The notes under the pieces were generated by a model that saw only the letters and a program-made list of their open reading frames with translations, was not told the origin of the DNA and did no database searches. From Loripinus fragilis (lineage: Eukaryota; Mollusca; Bivalvia; Lucinida; Lucinidae), in the NCBI GenBank assembly GCA_964019695.1, contig OZ026520.1, forward strand, positions 89,594,913 through 89,658,912: a stretch of DNA of 64,000 nt, in the 5' to 3' direction. Position numbers and translations under genes: made by a program. Positions 34,804 to 46,984 of this stretch are shown here, piece after piece; position 1 is the stretch's first letter, and each line of letters starts with the position of its first letter.

Positions 34804-37800
34804 ATGAAAATGGCTGAGTTGAAAATACTGTCATACAATGCACAAGGTATTGGGGGTATAAGTAAAAGAACAGATATTTTGATTTTCTAAGAAATACTGA
34901 CTGTGACATTTATTGTCTTCAAGAGACACATTTCGCTGATACTGAGGAAAGATCAATATTGGATTTATGGAATGGAGAGTGCCTTTTTAACAACTATAGA
35001 TCAAATGCAAGAGGAGTTGCAATATTATTTGGAAAAAATTTAGAATATAAAATTCATAAACAGATAAAAGACAATGAAGGAAACTTTCTTGTGATTGATG
35101 TAACAGCTCAGCAACAAAGATTCCCTTTAATCAACATATATGGTCCAAACTCTGATAGCCCTAGCTTTTTCAAAAAAATAATTCAGCATCTCGAAGAGAT
35201 AGGAAATAGTGATTATATCATATGTGGAGATTTTAACCTCGTACTTGATCCATACATTGATGGTTCAAATTACATAAATATAAATAACCCCAAGTCCAGA
35301 GAGTTACTTTTAGATAACATGGAAACTAATGACATTATTGATCCCTTTCGTGAAAGTAATCCACAACTTAAACGTTATACATGGAGGAGAAGAAACCCGC
35401 TTAAGCAGGCTAGATTAGATTTTTTCTCACATCTGAGAGTATGTCTCAATATATTAAAGTTAGTAAAATTGGAGCAAGCTATAGGTCAGGCCACTCTCTT
35501 GTAGCATTAGAATTAAACTTTACTAACATTTCTCACGGAAAGTCCTACTGGAAACATAATAACTCTCTACTAACTGATCTTGAATATTTAAAGACTATGA
35601 ACAACAAAATTTTGGATGTTAAAAAACAATATGCCCTACCAGTGTATAATATTGATGAAATAGATAATATTCCTAACACAGAAATACAGTTTAATATAAA
35701 TGATCAATTGTTTTTAGATGTTTTGCTAATGGAATTAAGAGGACAGTCAATTTCTTATGCAAGTTTTAGAAATAAACAACGGAATAATTTAGAAAAAAGA
35801 TCTTATTAATAAAATCACATATTTGGAAAACAATTTAAATGAAAACAATTTTTGAGAACTGGACGTATTAAAAACAGAACTACATAACATAAGACAAGAA
35901 AAATTAAAAGGTAACCTGATAAGATCAAGAGCAGAATATATAGATAAAGGTGAAAGACCAACTAAATACTTTTGGGGGCTGGAAAAACATAATTATATTT
36001 CAAAAACAATGCAGAGCTTGCAGAAAGATGATGGAACTGTCCTAATAGAGCAAAATGCAATATTAAAAGAAACTGAGCAATTCTATAAAAAATTTGTACT
36101 CCAGTAAGACTCAGAATTGGAGGATATCAATCGAATGAATATGTAGGGCAAACTATGAAAACTATCACTGATGACCAAGCTAAATGATTAGAAGGACTCT
36201 TAACCCTAGAGGAAATTTCATGTACTCTTAAAAATATGAAAAATGGTAAAAGCCCTGGTTTAAGTGGATTTTCTGCTGATTTTTTTAAAGTTTTTTTGAA
36301 ACAGCTAGGAGTTTTTGTGCTGAGATCCTTGAATCATGGCTACGCAATTAGAGAACTGTCCATATCTCAAAAACAAGGCATTATTACTTGCATCCCAAAA
36401 GACAATAAACCAAAGATTTTTTTAAAAAACTGGAGACCGTTAACTCTCCTTGATACTGTATACAAACTTGCATCAGGTACATTGTCAATAGAATTAAAAC
36501 AGTATTAGACAGCATAATAAATAAAGATCAAACAGGTTTTATAAAGGGTAGATCCATTGTGGAAAATATACGAATAATATATGACATGATGAAATTTACA
36601 GATGAAAAGAATATTCGAGGACTATTACTGGTGATAGATTTTTAAAAAGCGTTTGACTCTCTATCATGGAATTTCTTACACAAAGCACTTGAACATCTAA
36701 ATTTTGGGGACTCGATCAGAAAATGGGTAAAAGTATGCTATAAAAATATATCCTCAGCAGTATCTGTATATGGACATCTGTCTTCTTTTTTTAACATAGA
36801 AGTTGATGTCGTCAAGGGACCCCCTCTCTCCATACCTTTTTGTGATTTGTGCTGAATTCCTTGCAACAAAGATAAGGAAAAACAAAACAATAAAAGGCAT
36901 AAATATCAATAATATTGAATTTAAAATATCACAGTATGCAGATGACACTTCAGCAATGCTAGATGGCACAGAAAGATCTCTCAATCAGACTCTTGAAGAG
37001 CTCTCAAGATTTTCAAAAATATCAGGGTTAAATATAAACTTCGATTAGACACAACTGGTGTGGATTGGTTCAGAAAAATTTAGTACCAGGTCAATAAAAA
37101 CAAAGTGGAAACTTTCATGGGGTAGTAAACAATTTAAGATACTAGGGATTCTTTTCAATACAGATTTAGATAAGATGATAGAAAATAATTATATACCAAA
37201 AGTAACACAAATGGAAAAGATACTAAAACAGTGGAATAAACGAAGTTTATCACCTATTACAAAATTACTGTAATTAAAATTCTTGTTATACCAATATTTA
37301 ATCTTCTTTTACATCTCTACCAAATCCAGATGTCAAAATATATGAAACTATAAATAAAACTCTGTATGATTTCTTATGGAATAAAAATCCACAAATTATA
37401 AAAAAACAGTTGTGATAAAGAAGTATATAGAAGGAGGATTGAATATGATAAACCTAAATGCTTTTGTAAGTGCATTAAAATCTACATGGATAAGAAGGCT
37501 TCTTTTAAATGCAAGTAAATGGCAAGAACTAATAAAAATATATATAAATCTGGAAATGTTGACATCATGTAATATAGAATATATTCAGGATATTTTAAGC
37601 ACATTGAATAATCAGTTTTGGAAAGATGTACTAAAGTCTTTTCTTGATATAAATTATAAAACAGAAATATGTGAAGAACAAATTTTAAAAAGTCCTCTGT
37701 TCTATAACAGAAATATTAAAATAAATAGAAAATATGTTTTTTTTTTATAAAACACGGTATGATAAAGGTATCAGGTTTGTGAATGATCTGGTGAACCAGA

Positions 37801-38592
37801 ATGGAAGCTTTTATAGCTATCAAGAAGTTGGAATTGATGGCAACCCGTTGAGCTTTTTAAAATATCAAGGATTTATAGACTCACTAAAACACTTTCTATC
37901 ACATACACAAATAAGATTAACCAAAAAAGTACAAGATCCATTCATACCAGGTCATATCAAAGTTTTTTCTGCAACAAAAGTCAGGGACACAAGCAATGTA
38001 TAATGAACTGAATAAAAACTATGATGAACCGACAAGTAAAAAAAGATGGAATGAGAAATTTAATTTCACAGATCAAGAATGGAAGAAAATTTACAACTAC
38101 CCCTTTAATATAATAAAATATCCAGCTATACAATGGTTTCAGACGAGTATTAATCATAATATTCTAGTAACAAACAATCTTCTCTTTAAAATGAAAATAA
38201 AGAGAGACTCATTATGCTATTACTGTCATTCCCAAAAAGAAACAATTACCCATCTCTTCTGGGCCTGTGAGAGGATTCAAGCTTTTTTGAAGGAATTGTT
38301 ACAATGGGTGAATAATAATGAAATACAGTGTGACTTTGTGGAGGATTTTTTTATTTTTGGTCTGGATAGATTAAATACTATAACAAAACCACTTAATATC
38401 ATAATACTCTATGCCAAATACTACATATACACAACGCGCTGTAATGAACGTCACTTGGTCCTAGAAGTTTACAAGAAGAAGCTTTATCAATTGTTCAAAA
38501 TACTTAAAGATATTGCTTTGTCAAATAATGAACTAACAGAGTTCAATAAAGATTGGGAACCATATGAAATAGTACTTAATAATAAAGAATAG
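34804..38592 (+). pseudogene. L1/Tx1-type LINE ORF2, multiply frameshifted
   Basis: Retrotransposon protein: endonuclease plus reverse transcriptase. Starting from ATG 34804 the pieces read in order: LKILSYNAQGIGG, YCLQETHF, INIYGPNSDSPSFF and DYIICGDFNLVLD (endonuclease), then KSPGLSGFSADFFKVFL, NWRPLTLLDTVYK, FIKGRSIVENIRI, KAFDSLSWNFLHKAL (after an in-frame stop), DPLSPYLFVICAEFLA and QYADDTSAML (reverse transcriptase), and a C-terminal finger CYYCHSQKETITHLFWAC. Frame changes occur near 34880, 35450, 35810, 37740 and 37990, with stops near 36110, 36645 and 37048. Composition is very AT-rich. No ORF1 was recognised upstream. Confidence 0.9.
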
Positions 38593-38820
38593 GTATATAT
38601 GCATACATGCCAACCCTCACATACCAAGAATAAAACTGACACTCTGAAATACATGTATTAGTAATTCATTATAGTAACCAGTACAGCCTCAGGGACAGGA
38701 AAAGTATACCATATAAAAATGTCTTGTTTCTTTTTAGTTTGTATTATTGTATAAATATTAAATATGTAGTAGGGATAAAAATGAAAGCCAGTGCATACTG
38801 TTTTTATCTTTATTATATAT
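38593..38820. other. 3' flank of the L1-like element
   Basis: AT-rich, possibly the element's 3' untranslated region. No poly-A tail or target duplication was identified. Confidence 0.35.
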
Positions 38821-39044
38821 TGTCCTGCCAGCCAGGAGTGACAGTGACCTCGTGTTTTGTTTGCAGGGTTATCAGGGACTTAGAATCGATATGTCACTTG
38901 TGTATTGATCCTATCCACAGGATAGGATTAATACACGAGTGATCTATTTTCACAATAGCTCAGATGGAGTGTACAGGTTAATGTTTTACTTAACAATTGT
39001 AAACAAGGCACAATGTCACTGTCTTTCTTGGTTGGCACAACAGT
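38821..39044. mobile_element. Foldback MITE, copy 1 of 3
   Basis: Ends 'ctgccagccaggagtgacag' and, inverted, 'gttgtgccaaccaagaaaga'. The centre is an inner palindrome 'gatcctatcc|acaggatagg'. Related copies at 41662-41891 and 61015-61243. Confidence 0.8.
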
Positions 39045-39569
39045 AGATATTTTTACTGTATATATACCAACATATATTTGAGAGTCGTTTTGAGCGAAAG
39101 GAGCGCCCTTCCTGAATTTTTTCTTAACTAAACATATATGTACGACAGGATCCAGGCTGTCAGGGAGAGTATTGTTTAAGGGTGCTCATGTATGTATGTA
39201 CTGTATGTATGGCTGGATACCCTTCTGTAAGTTGTGACAGGATTATAGAAAATAAAAGGAACAAGACAAAAAAAATAAATTAATAAATAAATAAATACAT
39301 GTAAATAATTAAAAACATAGGTGAGCAAGAAAAAGAATCTATTATTCGTGTGAGGGTAGGATAGAAAAATACATCCCTCGGGATCAGTTTGTCATCACTC
39401 GGCAAGCCTCGTGATGCCAAACGGCGATCTTCGGGAGGGATTTTTCTATCCTACCCTCACACTCATGATGGATTCTTATATGATGGAGATATTAGTGATA
39501 AAATAAGTGTCAATTCAGTATATATGGGTTAAAATAATTTTATGCCAACGCCTCATATCCATTCGCACA
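39045..39569. repeat. Foldback element with CGGCAAGCC loop, plus AT-rich flank
   Basis: The palindrome at 39345-39470 has arms 'gtgagggtaggatagaaaaa' and its complement, and loop 'actcggcaagcctcgtg'. It matches 57865-57990 and decayed copies at 20060-20200. The left side contains a TAAA microsatellite (39280-39300). Confidence 0.75.
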
Positions 39570-39840
39570 CGCAGATCCAGAGCATAGGGGTGCAGGGGGT
39601 TCGGACCCCCCTAAAAATCACAAACATACAGCGTTTCTTACCAATACTCTTCCGGATACAAGCTACCAAGCTAGCATTCAATGTTGGGCCAACATCGACA
39701 CGCCAACAATACAGCACTTAAATGGCGTTTCGCTGATTGGCCGCCGATGGCCCGCTTATTGGATCCCCTCCCCTCATCGGCTAAAAGAATAAAAAATAAA
39801 AAAATGAAGTCAAAGTTGGACCCTCTGGAAAAAACACGCA
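39570..39840. mobile_element. GC-core MITE, copy 3, degraded
   Basis: 'gcagatccagagcata', 'ggttcggacccccct', 'caagctaccaagct', 'ttaaatggcgtttcgctga' and 'gatcccctcccctcatc' follow the order of the copy at 16433-16771. The right terminal GGATCC is lost. Confidence 0.7.
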
Positions 39841-40696
39841 TGATTCGAAACTGTTTCCCAATTTTCCATTTCAGGAATTTGCTCAAAGTTATTTCTTCTG
39901 GCATTATGTCTCTGTGTCTCACAATGCAACAAAATATCCCTTCGAAATACACTCTAGCAATAAAAGATGCTATCCTCCCGCACATAGGCACCAGGCTGTT
40001 CAGGGCTTTAAATAACCATCTTAGCTTTGTGTCTGACCTGGGTCTTCACCATTTGCTTAGATAATTTTCTATGAAAAATTAATACAATCAAGCACCTTTT
40101 AAAAAAGACAAATTACTTCTCTGACATTAACTGAAGTGTCTTTTTAGCTTGAATGGGCTGAAGACACAATATATAGAACACATAATGGGCATGGACACAA
40201 CAAAACCTGTCATAGGGGTTATCCAACAAAGTGAGACTCGCACTAGTCTGTTCAGCTACAGCGAATAGTTAGAATATTGAAAGTTTGCCAAGGCTGACTA
40301 CTATGCTTTCCAGATGGTGAATAACAACTGCGCTGATCAAACTGTGAAGATATGTAGGCTGATATGCACCTTTGTTGTTTGCAAGCAATAAAGTCAAGTT
40401 TTCCCACGTCAAGATTTTCATTGTAATTGCGGTCGGCCATGGCTGGCCGCTTATATAAACTTCAATCAAAACACACATCAAATTCAGGGTTTGACCAAAC
40501 CTTTATGCCATGCTCAGGCTATATTTTATTCGCTGCCGAACAACGAGTGGGGTACCAAATATCGTGGGTTGACCTACAGCGCAAAGTAAACTGTCCGTGA
40601 AATCTGTAGGGCTACCTATAGCGCGAGCAAGCTCGTTTGCGAATTTAATTTTCACAAAGAAGGCGTCAATTTGCCCTGTCGCTTATATTTACGCAA
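39841..40696. other. Intergenic, no gene seen
   Basis: Short open frames only. Nothing recognised. Confidence 0.4.
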
Positions 40697-41489
40697 TAAG
40701 TATTAGCTTTTCAAAAAGCGAAAGTAAAACGTCCCGAAGTCAAAACGTCCTTGATTGGCAACGAGTGCGAGTTAACTTCACACCAGTAAACGTACTTATA
40801 TGATTGTCATCCACATCTGATCACATAGAATTACTATGAATTCAGGCACTTTCTTATGACGGTCATGAAAAACAGGGTTTTTGCCCCAAAGAGAGGCGTA
40901 TAGTAATCAAACTGCCTGTCCTAAGTGTCCTAAGTGTTTGAGTGTTCATATCATCCGGAGTATATCTCCTATATTATTTTAGGTAGGAATGCCAAAATTC
41001 GTGTCTTAATGCATTTTGGTTCATGGAGCGTCACGCACCTTTACCACTGCCATCAGATCTAGAAAAATCGTGTCACGAGCATAAATCCTAGGAATCCCAA
41101 ATTTGGTTTGTGAACACATCTTAAGGTCACAGAGTCTTTACATACACAGTTAAGGGACCACTGTGACCTTGATTTTCTGGCATCAGTTTTAAGAAAAATG
41201 TGCTGTCTAGTGTTGTCAAATGATTTTCCATAAATGTGTCGCATGCTAGATACATTACCATAACATACCATGCATAAGCCTGTGGCTTTCAAAAGATCAA
41301 GCAACATCCTCGCTGGAAGCATGTGTTAAATGGTAACAAATCACAGTTCAGATGATAATAATCAGAGCTTAGAATAAATCTACATGTACAAGCTCTAGAA
41401 GTTCAAAATGGTAGCATGCAGTGGGCAAGAATACAAACAATGATAGGGCTAAACGACCGCCAGCTTTTTTGAAAAGCTAATACTTGTAG
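40697..41489. mobile_element. Possible TIR element, 0.8 kb
   Basis: A 20-bp inverted match, AAGTATTAGCTTTTCAAAAA, at about 40698-40717 and 41468-41487. No transposase frame and no verified target duplication. Confidence 0.5.
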
Positions 41490-41661
41490 ACAGTAAGAAA
41501 AGGGCAAAGGTCAGGAATGGATACAATCAAGCAGGATTAACCTCATTAGACACTACTATCTAATTGCTATCATTATAAAATGGAGACAACACTTTTTATA
41601 CCACCCTTACCAACTTTGGCACGAAATATCTCGTGTTATGCAAGGTCTACACTAATGTAGG

Positions 41662-41891
41662 TACTGCCGTGCCAACCAAGAGTGACAGTGACGTCGTGTT
41701 TTGTTTACAATTGCTAAGTAAAACATTAACTTGTACACTCCACTTGAGCTAATGCGAATCGATAGTTCACATGTGTATTAATCCTATCCTGCTGATAGGA
41801 TTAATACACAAGTGATCTGTCGATTCTAAGTCCCTGATAACTTTGTAAACAAAACATGACATCACTGTCACTCTTGGCTGGCATGACAGTA
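41662..41891. mobile_element. Foldback MITE, copy 2 of 3
   Basis: Ends TACTGCCGTGCCAACCAAGA and, inverted, TACTGTCATGCCAGCCAAGA, followed by GTGACAGTGA. The central palindrome is 'gtgtattaatcctatcctgc|tgataggattaatacac'. Confidence 0.85.
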
Positions 41892-42139
41892 GTATAAAAT
41901 AGTAATACCGTAATTGTCCACCTGCTAAAGCTCGTGGATTATCTCCACATACAGGCGAACAAGCCATGGTATAACTATTACATAAACTGTGTTTGGAAGC
42001 GTCAAAAGAAAGTAAAAAATAGCCTTAATGAATTGAGGAGGTTCTTTATTGTGAATGGCTTAATATTCGAAAATCGTTCCATGTGGCTTTCATTTTCCTG
42101 CACAGTTTGGACAATATACATGTACACATACAAGTGCCT

Positions 42140-42540
42140 TGTAAGGATTTCCCAGGTTTAGACAAGCAAAATTTTGAGCATAGAATTGTTAATATTTCCT
42201 TACCCATCAGTTTTAACATATGCTCTGAGTGCTCAAAAGAACCTTCTAATTGAGACGGTTCTTTTGAGTACCCACAACATAGGTTTTGCATAGGAAATAA
42301 GAGAAAAAATATTTGGGACACACTCTTATCTGAAGGCCTGACAAAGGTTTAGATAAACAAATTTTATGGGCGTAAAAGCGTTAATATTTTCTTACCCATG
42401 AGCTTTAACATATGTTTTCGGTACTCAAAAGAACCGTCTTAATATACGGTTCTTTTGAGCACCCACAACATATGTTTTGGTTGAGAAATAAGAAAAATAT
42501 TTTCTTGGTACACACTTGTAACTGAAGTCTGTGAATGAAT
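42140..42540. repeat. Two tandem units of about 190 bp with inner palindromes
   Basis: Each unit has 'aggtttaga.aa.caaattt', 'ttcttacccat.agttttaac', the palindrome 'ctcaaaagaacc...ggttcttttgag' (42232-42268 and 42424-42461) and 'gaaataag.aaaaatat'. The family reappears at 58920-59640. Confidence 0.75.
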
Positions 42541-42684
42541 TAATTTTACTAGACTTGAAATTTTGCACAGATGTCCTATTATCTATTAGAGGCTTAAGAG
42601 GTCAGCTATAGTTAGATGCAGATGTCAAAATTCGTATGTTTGTTGTCTGCTAAAATTCGTCTGTTTGTGTTTAAAACTCTTAAA

Positions 42685-42745
42685 CAGTGTAGACTCAGAT
42701 CAGGCTGCTCCTCCAGGAGCAGTCTAATCTGATTCCATATTGATA
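42685..42745. repeat. Palindrome related to the satellite core
   Basis: 'actcagatcaggctgctcct' faces 'aggagcagtctaatctgatt'. Same family as 33700-33775. It lies in the 3' flank of the gelsolin-like gene. Confidence 0.75.
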
Positions 42746-42887
42746 GCCTCTTTACTAACAAATATATACAGCACAGCAGAGTACTTAAGCAGACGACATT
42801 ATTAGATATATTGTTTGGAGGCACTTAAACGATTAATCCAAGTACATAATATCAGTCTATTATTGCTATCTCCTGGATGGTTCCTAT

Positions 42888-42983
42888 CTAAGCAGCCAGT
42901 GCCATCTGAAATGCTCTGTTTCTCCTACCCTCTTTAAAACAGCAGACGGGCACCAGTGGATGGTCTGTCTGCTTAAGGTAATC
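42888..42983 (-). CDS. Gelsolin-like gene, last coding exon (end of G3)
   Basis: Acceptor 'ttatatttcag' precedes DYLKQTDHPLVPVCCFKEG, and the reading ends QMALAA then TAG (42890-42888). 31 codons plus stop, starting in phase 0, matching the phase-0 end of the exon at 45425-45520. The closing '..HPL.PV...EG....F..A' pattern is the usual end of a gelsolin repeat. Confidence 0.9.
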   Translation of the reverse strand, partial: DYLKQTDHPLVPVCCFKEGRRNRAFQMALAA

Positions 42984-43049
42984 CTGAAATATAATCCATA
43001 AACTGTTTATAGGAAATGTTTTATGAGATAGGACTGGGAAAAAATGTAA

Positions 43050-43410
43050 AACAACAACAACAACTGCCTCCCCAGGGGGCGGGGGGGGGGGGGCTCTCAT
43101 ATTTCTTCCAACGTTGGCTCGGACCCAGCATCTACCGTTCACCCCCCCCAAAATAATAGGAATTTCAAGCACCCCCAAAAATATTTGTAAATTTAGCAAC
43201 CCCCCAAAAATGTCTCCAATTTTGTACCGGGACCTTAATAAAAGACTTAGACTGCATAGAAAAGACCCCTGACTAAATACCAATTTTGTGATGACCCCCC
43301 CAAAAATATCCACAAAATCTCCTTACCCCCAAAAATATTCATTTTCTGAAAACCCCCAAAAATATTGAAATTCAAAATTTTGAACCCCAAAAAATAACCC
43401 GAGCCTACCT
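43050..43410. repeat. C/A-rich degenerate short repeat in intron
   Basis: Runs of 'acccccaaaaatatt' type with poly-G at 43080-43092. Probably a simple-sequence-derived element. It lies just upstream of the last exon. Confidence 0.6.
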
Positions 43411-43900
43411 ATGTATCAAAATATCAGATTACCCCTCCTTGTTGAGCGTCAATAGCTATGATGGCTGATGGATTGCAATCCTAGCACTGAGATTTATACT
43501 TTACCATGCCGCCTATATTTATATACTGCACTCCTCTTCAATCGTTTAACCAATTTATTAGTGTGTAATTACAAGCTGATGGAAAATAATGTGGATCTTG
43601 ATCAGCTGGCTCATTTCACATCTGCACACTCTGTGGAAAGAGCGTTACAAACATACCAATATATATCACCTTGACCTTTGACCTACTTTTGAAATTATAT
43701 GAATAATACTTCAATTTAGCAATTATATGAATTGCATAAAATCCGGGCTTTTGTGTTTTACCAAAATATCTTGTTCTCGTAAAATTAGAATAAAAAACGA
43801 ATCAAAGCAGTAAGCTGTTTGATAATAATGAACAAGATGAATGCCCCCAAAGGAAATAGTCTAGCACAAGACACATTTGAAGAAAGTTATTTGTAAAATA
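43411..43900. other. Intron, no further feature
   Basis: 43588-43610 has a 'gtggatcttgatcagctggc' fragment of the satellite core. Nothing else recognised. Confidence 0.4.
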
Positions 43901-44600
43901 GGAGATATGCACCAGAGACGAAAAACCTAGAAATGAGTTCAGAAGTCAACATCAAGGTCCAAATGACCCAAAATGGTATGCACTACTCAAGCCATCCAAG
44001 GATGAATCCACACATCAAATTTGCGTTTCATACCTCAAATAATATAAGAGATATGCTCCGGACACGATTTTTCTAGAAACTAGGTCATAGGTCGAAGTCA
44101 CAGTGATCCAAAAATGGTAAGCGACATATCACCACCCAAAGATGCATCCATTCACTAAATTTGGGATTCATACCTCAAATAATATAGGATACAATCAAGC
44201 AACCCAAAAATATTACGCGTCACTCCGCCATCCCAAGATGCATCCACACACCAAATTTGGGCTTGCTACCTCACAGAATTTAGAAGATATGCACCGGACA
44301 CAAAACAGAACAGATGGATGGACACTACGGATAGACCAAAAGCAGGATCAAGGTCACAGTGACTTAAAAATGGTACGTGACACTCCCCCATTCCAAGATA
44401 CATCCACACACCTAAGTTGGGATCCCTACCTTGAAGAATATAGGAGATATGCACTGGACATGAAGCGGGCCGGACGGTGGATGGAGGGACCCACACTACC
44501 GACAGACAGTGTGATTAATTACTATATGCCTCCCAAAATTTCATCAAAGGACGGAACAGTTCACCTTGGAAAGTATGATCAGATATTTTAATCTTTCCCT
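43901..44600. repeat. Diverged tandem repeat in intron
   Basis: Units carry 'ccaagatgcatccacacacc', 'aaatttgggnttcataccтc'-type text in variable form, 'aatataggagatatgcac', 'ggacac' and 'ggtcacagtgac', near 43985, 44135, 44230 and 44395. A 149-codon open frame over this stretch is a by-product of the repeat. Confidence 0.7.
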
Positions 44601-45225
44601 ACATCTAACTTTTGCAAAACGCCTGGACCCATAACAGGCTATACAATAGACCCAAACTGTTTGACATTCCCCCCACCCTCAAAAACATCACAGGATAAAA
44701 ACGAAGCATGCAAAATTACCTGGCATGCAATGACTTTAACATTTACAGAATGAGGCAATATATAATTATAATTACAACTGTCAAAACATTTATTGAGATC
44801 TGTTAATCTGATTGGTCAAGAACGTTCATCTGATCATATTGACCTGTATTTCATTTTTCAATGAGCTTCGGTTCTTATTCATCTTGGGTGGGGACATTCA
44901 CCGCAGAACTTTTTTTTTTGATACTGTGCAGCAATGCTTCAATAAAGAGAAATTGACATTCGGCAACTACTTACACTTTTTTACACGAACAAAGATATTT
45001 TCAGGTAGAAAAGCCAAGATTAACTTACATATGACGCTTAAATTAACAGTATTAATGACGATCAGCAATCTAATGCGGTCTCGTTGCCATCTTGTTTTTT
45101 TTAACATCGTGACGTCTGCATACGCGCCATAGTGCACGTCATAGTCTAAATGCGTGAAACGTAATTATAAGGAAACATAATTAAAAATACCTAGGAGGAA
45201 GAATAACTAAATAAGTTGTAATTAT
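44601..45225. other. Intron, nothing recognised
   Basis: AT-rich sequence without exon-like or repeat structure that I can support. Confidence 0.4.
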
Positions 45226-45353
45226 AAGAATTGAAAGTTATTTTTCTGCGTTTCACTGGGGTATGAAATGTCGTTTAAATTACATCAAATTAGATGTCAT
45301 TTTCCCGACTTTTCATTCCTCAGTGAAACACACAAAAATAACTTTCAATTCTT
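45226..45353. repeat. Foldback, 128 bp
   Basis: 'aagaattgaaagttattttt' faces 'aaaaataactttcaattctt', continuing through 'gtttcactg' and 'cagtgaaac'. Lies about 70 bp from the exon at 45425-45520. Confidence 0.8.
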
Positions 45354-45424
45354 AGATAAATAAAAACAAACAACATGACCGGCTAAAAAGCTTTTGAAAG
45401 AAATTCTGGTGTAAATCGGCTTAC

Positions 45425-45520
45425 ATGTGCATATGTCAAGGCATTCTTCTGCTCTGAGCTACTGGTTTGACTTCCAATCCAAACAAACAATTGGTCCTTT
45501 ACATCAAATATGAACACATC
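45425..45520 (-). CDS. Gelsolin-like gene, exon within G3
   Basis: Acceptor 'tttattttag' and donor CAT|GTAAGC. The 32 codons include DVFIFDVKDQLFVWIG and SSEQKNALTYAH, the central sheet and long-helix start of a gelsolin repeat. Phase 0 at both ends. Confidence 0.9.
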
Positions 45521-45576
45521 CTAAAATAAACACATACATTTTTAAAACTCTTTGTTTTTAAGTGTTGTCTACTGAT

Positions 45577-45749
45577 ATTTTGAGCCAGACCAGGCCCTGA
45601 GGTGATAAACTTGAGTACAGTTTCAAACTCAAAATAAAGCGCAATGATTGGCTGCTTGCGGACACGTGTCCGCAAGAAGCCAATCATAGCTCTTTATTTT
45701 GAGTTTGAGAATTTACTCAAGTTTATGACCTCAGGGCCAGGACTGACAA
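45577..45749. repeat. Foldback, about 165 bp, CACGTG centre
   Basis: Arms include 'ggccctgaggt.ataaactt', 'caaactcaaaataaag' and 'atgattggct.cttgcgg', meeting at 'gacacgtgtc' (45661-45670). It lies about 55 bp upstream (on the minus strand) of the exon at 45425-45520. Confidence 0.88.
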
Positions 45750-46725
45750 AAATGTAATGTCTTATCTTGATTCAAGTTGTTTGATGCTCCAATGTTATTT
45801 TTCAAATAATTATTTGACAATGTCAATTTTGAGAATAAATACTGAAGACTACAATAATATGCAAAATCACAAGCCATACAAAGTTAAACAAATTTTGATT
45901 AATCAACTGACTTTATTTGAAAATTAATTTTTGATCAAAACATATGTTCTGATAGTTTTAAAGAAATATCAGAATGACACATTCCTAAAATATATTTATG
46001 ATAGGAAATACAAAATATAAACCATTTTTGGGAATAAATCACTTATACAGGTGTAAGTAATTGTTTGGTTTGTGGGTCTGTTCGGAATGATAATCTACAA
46101 GCTTTAGCGAGTGGATTATTACCGAGTGGATTATTACCAGTACTGACACAAAGCCATATAAGTTCCTAATTGCACTATCATGCGTTTGCACTTAGTGTAT
46201 TTCGAGATATTTGACGTTTAAACACTGTAATATCAATGAAAGGTGTAATAAAAAAAAAGACAGAAGTCAACTGTCAGCAGAAAAAAGTAAAACAGTTAGT
46301 TGAAAAATAAAATACTACAGACCTAAAATAGATCTGACCAAAGAGGGTAGCAATCAACCATAACAAATACCAAATTTGTAGTTTGTAAGGCTTGCAGAGG
46401 GGGGGAGCTCCCTGACCCTCTATATGTCAGATGACACGGGAGAATAAAGTGTTAAAAGGTAAAGAAAAAAAAAGAAAAAAAGGGTAGGTCCAAATGAAAT
46501 GGCTTGTATAAGCCATCTTATCTTGATCTACAGTCTTTGTTTACTCATTTTACTTTTTTCTCAATCTCAATTTTTGGAGTTCTTTTTCAGAATTTGTTTA
46601 ACACCCTTTTTTTCACAGTGGATTCTTCTACAATTCAAATTGGGAGAGTCTACCTCAGGAACTTAGGGGTGAAAGAGTTAGGTGTTCATAATAAATTTGT
46701 TTCAATGAAGCTGATCACAACATAC
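45750..46725. other. Intron, nothing recognised
   Basis: AT-rich. Minor local repeats only ('gagtggattattacc' twice near 46117-46140). Confidence 0.45.
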
Positions 46726-46804
46726 CTTGGGATCAAAATCTTTGCTGCTTATTTGTCCGGATTTCTCAGGTTTCATCACCATTTTCCCTGATGCATCAGA
46801 GAGT
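46726..46804 (-). CDS. Gelsolin-like gene, exon at start of G3
   Basis: Acceptor 'actattttcag', donor AAG|GTATGT. One base completes the codon left open by the previous exon; then LSDASGKMVMKPEKSGQISS and KDFDPK. 'SDASG' is a common start of the third gelsolin repeat. Confidence 0.9.
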
Positions 46805-46984
46805 CTGAAAATAGTGAGATTTTGATACTGTACATTGGGAAATTTTAGCGAGGGTTTTACTTGTTTTAAACATAATACATGTACAGCCTGGAAACGTTAA
46901 AGCCTTTGTCAATATACACAGTTTTGGCATCAGATGACAAACTTTTTCTCTGGCTTGTCCTTGGCAGTAACCAGTACTGGGTCA

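Noticed and set aside
39681..40064. 127-codon open frame
   Set aside because: It starts in the degraded MITE copy 3 and has no recognisable domain.
42986..43313. Upstream extension of the last gelsolin exon
   Set aside because: It reads through the C-rich repeat; a clear acceptor AG lies directly before 42983.
44142..44591. 149-codon open frame
   Set aside because: It lies entirely on a diverged tandem repeat and has no domain-like features.
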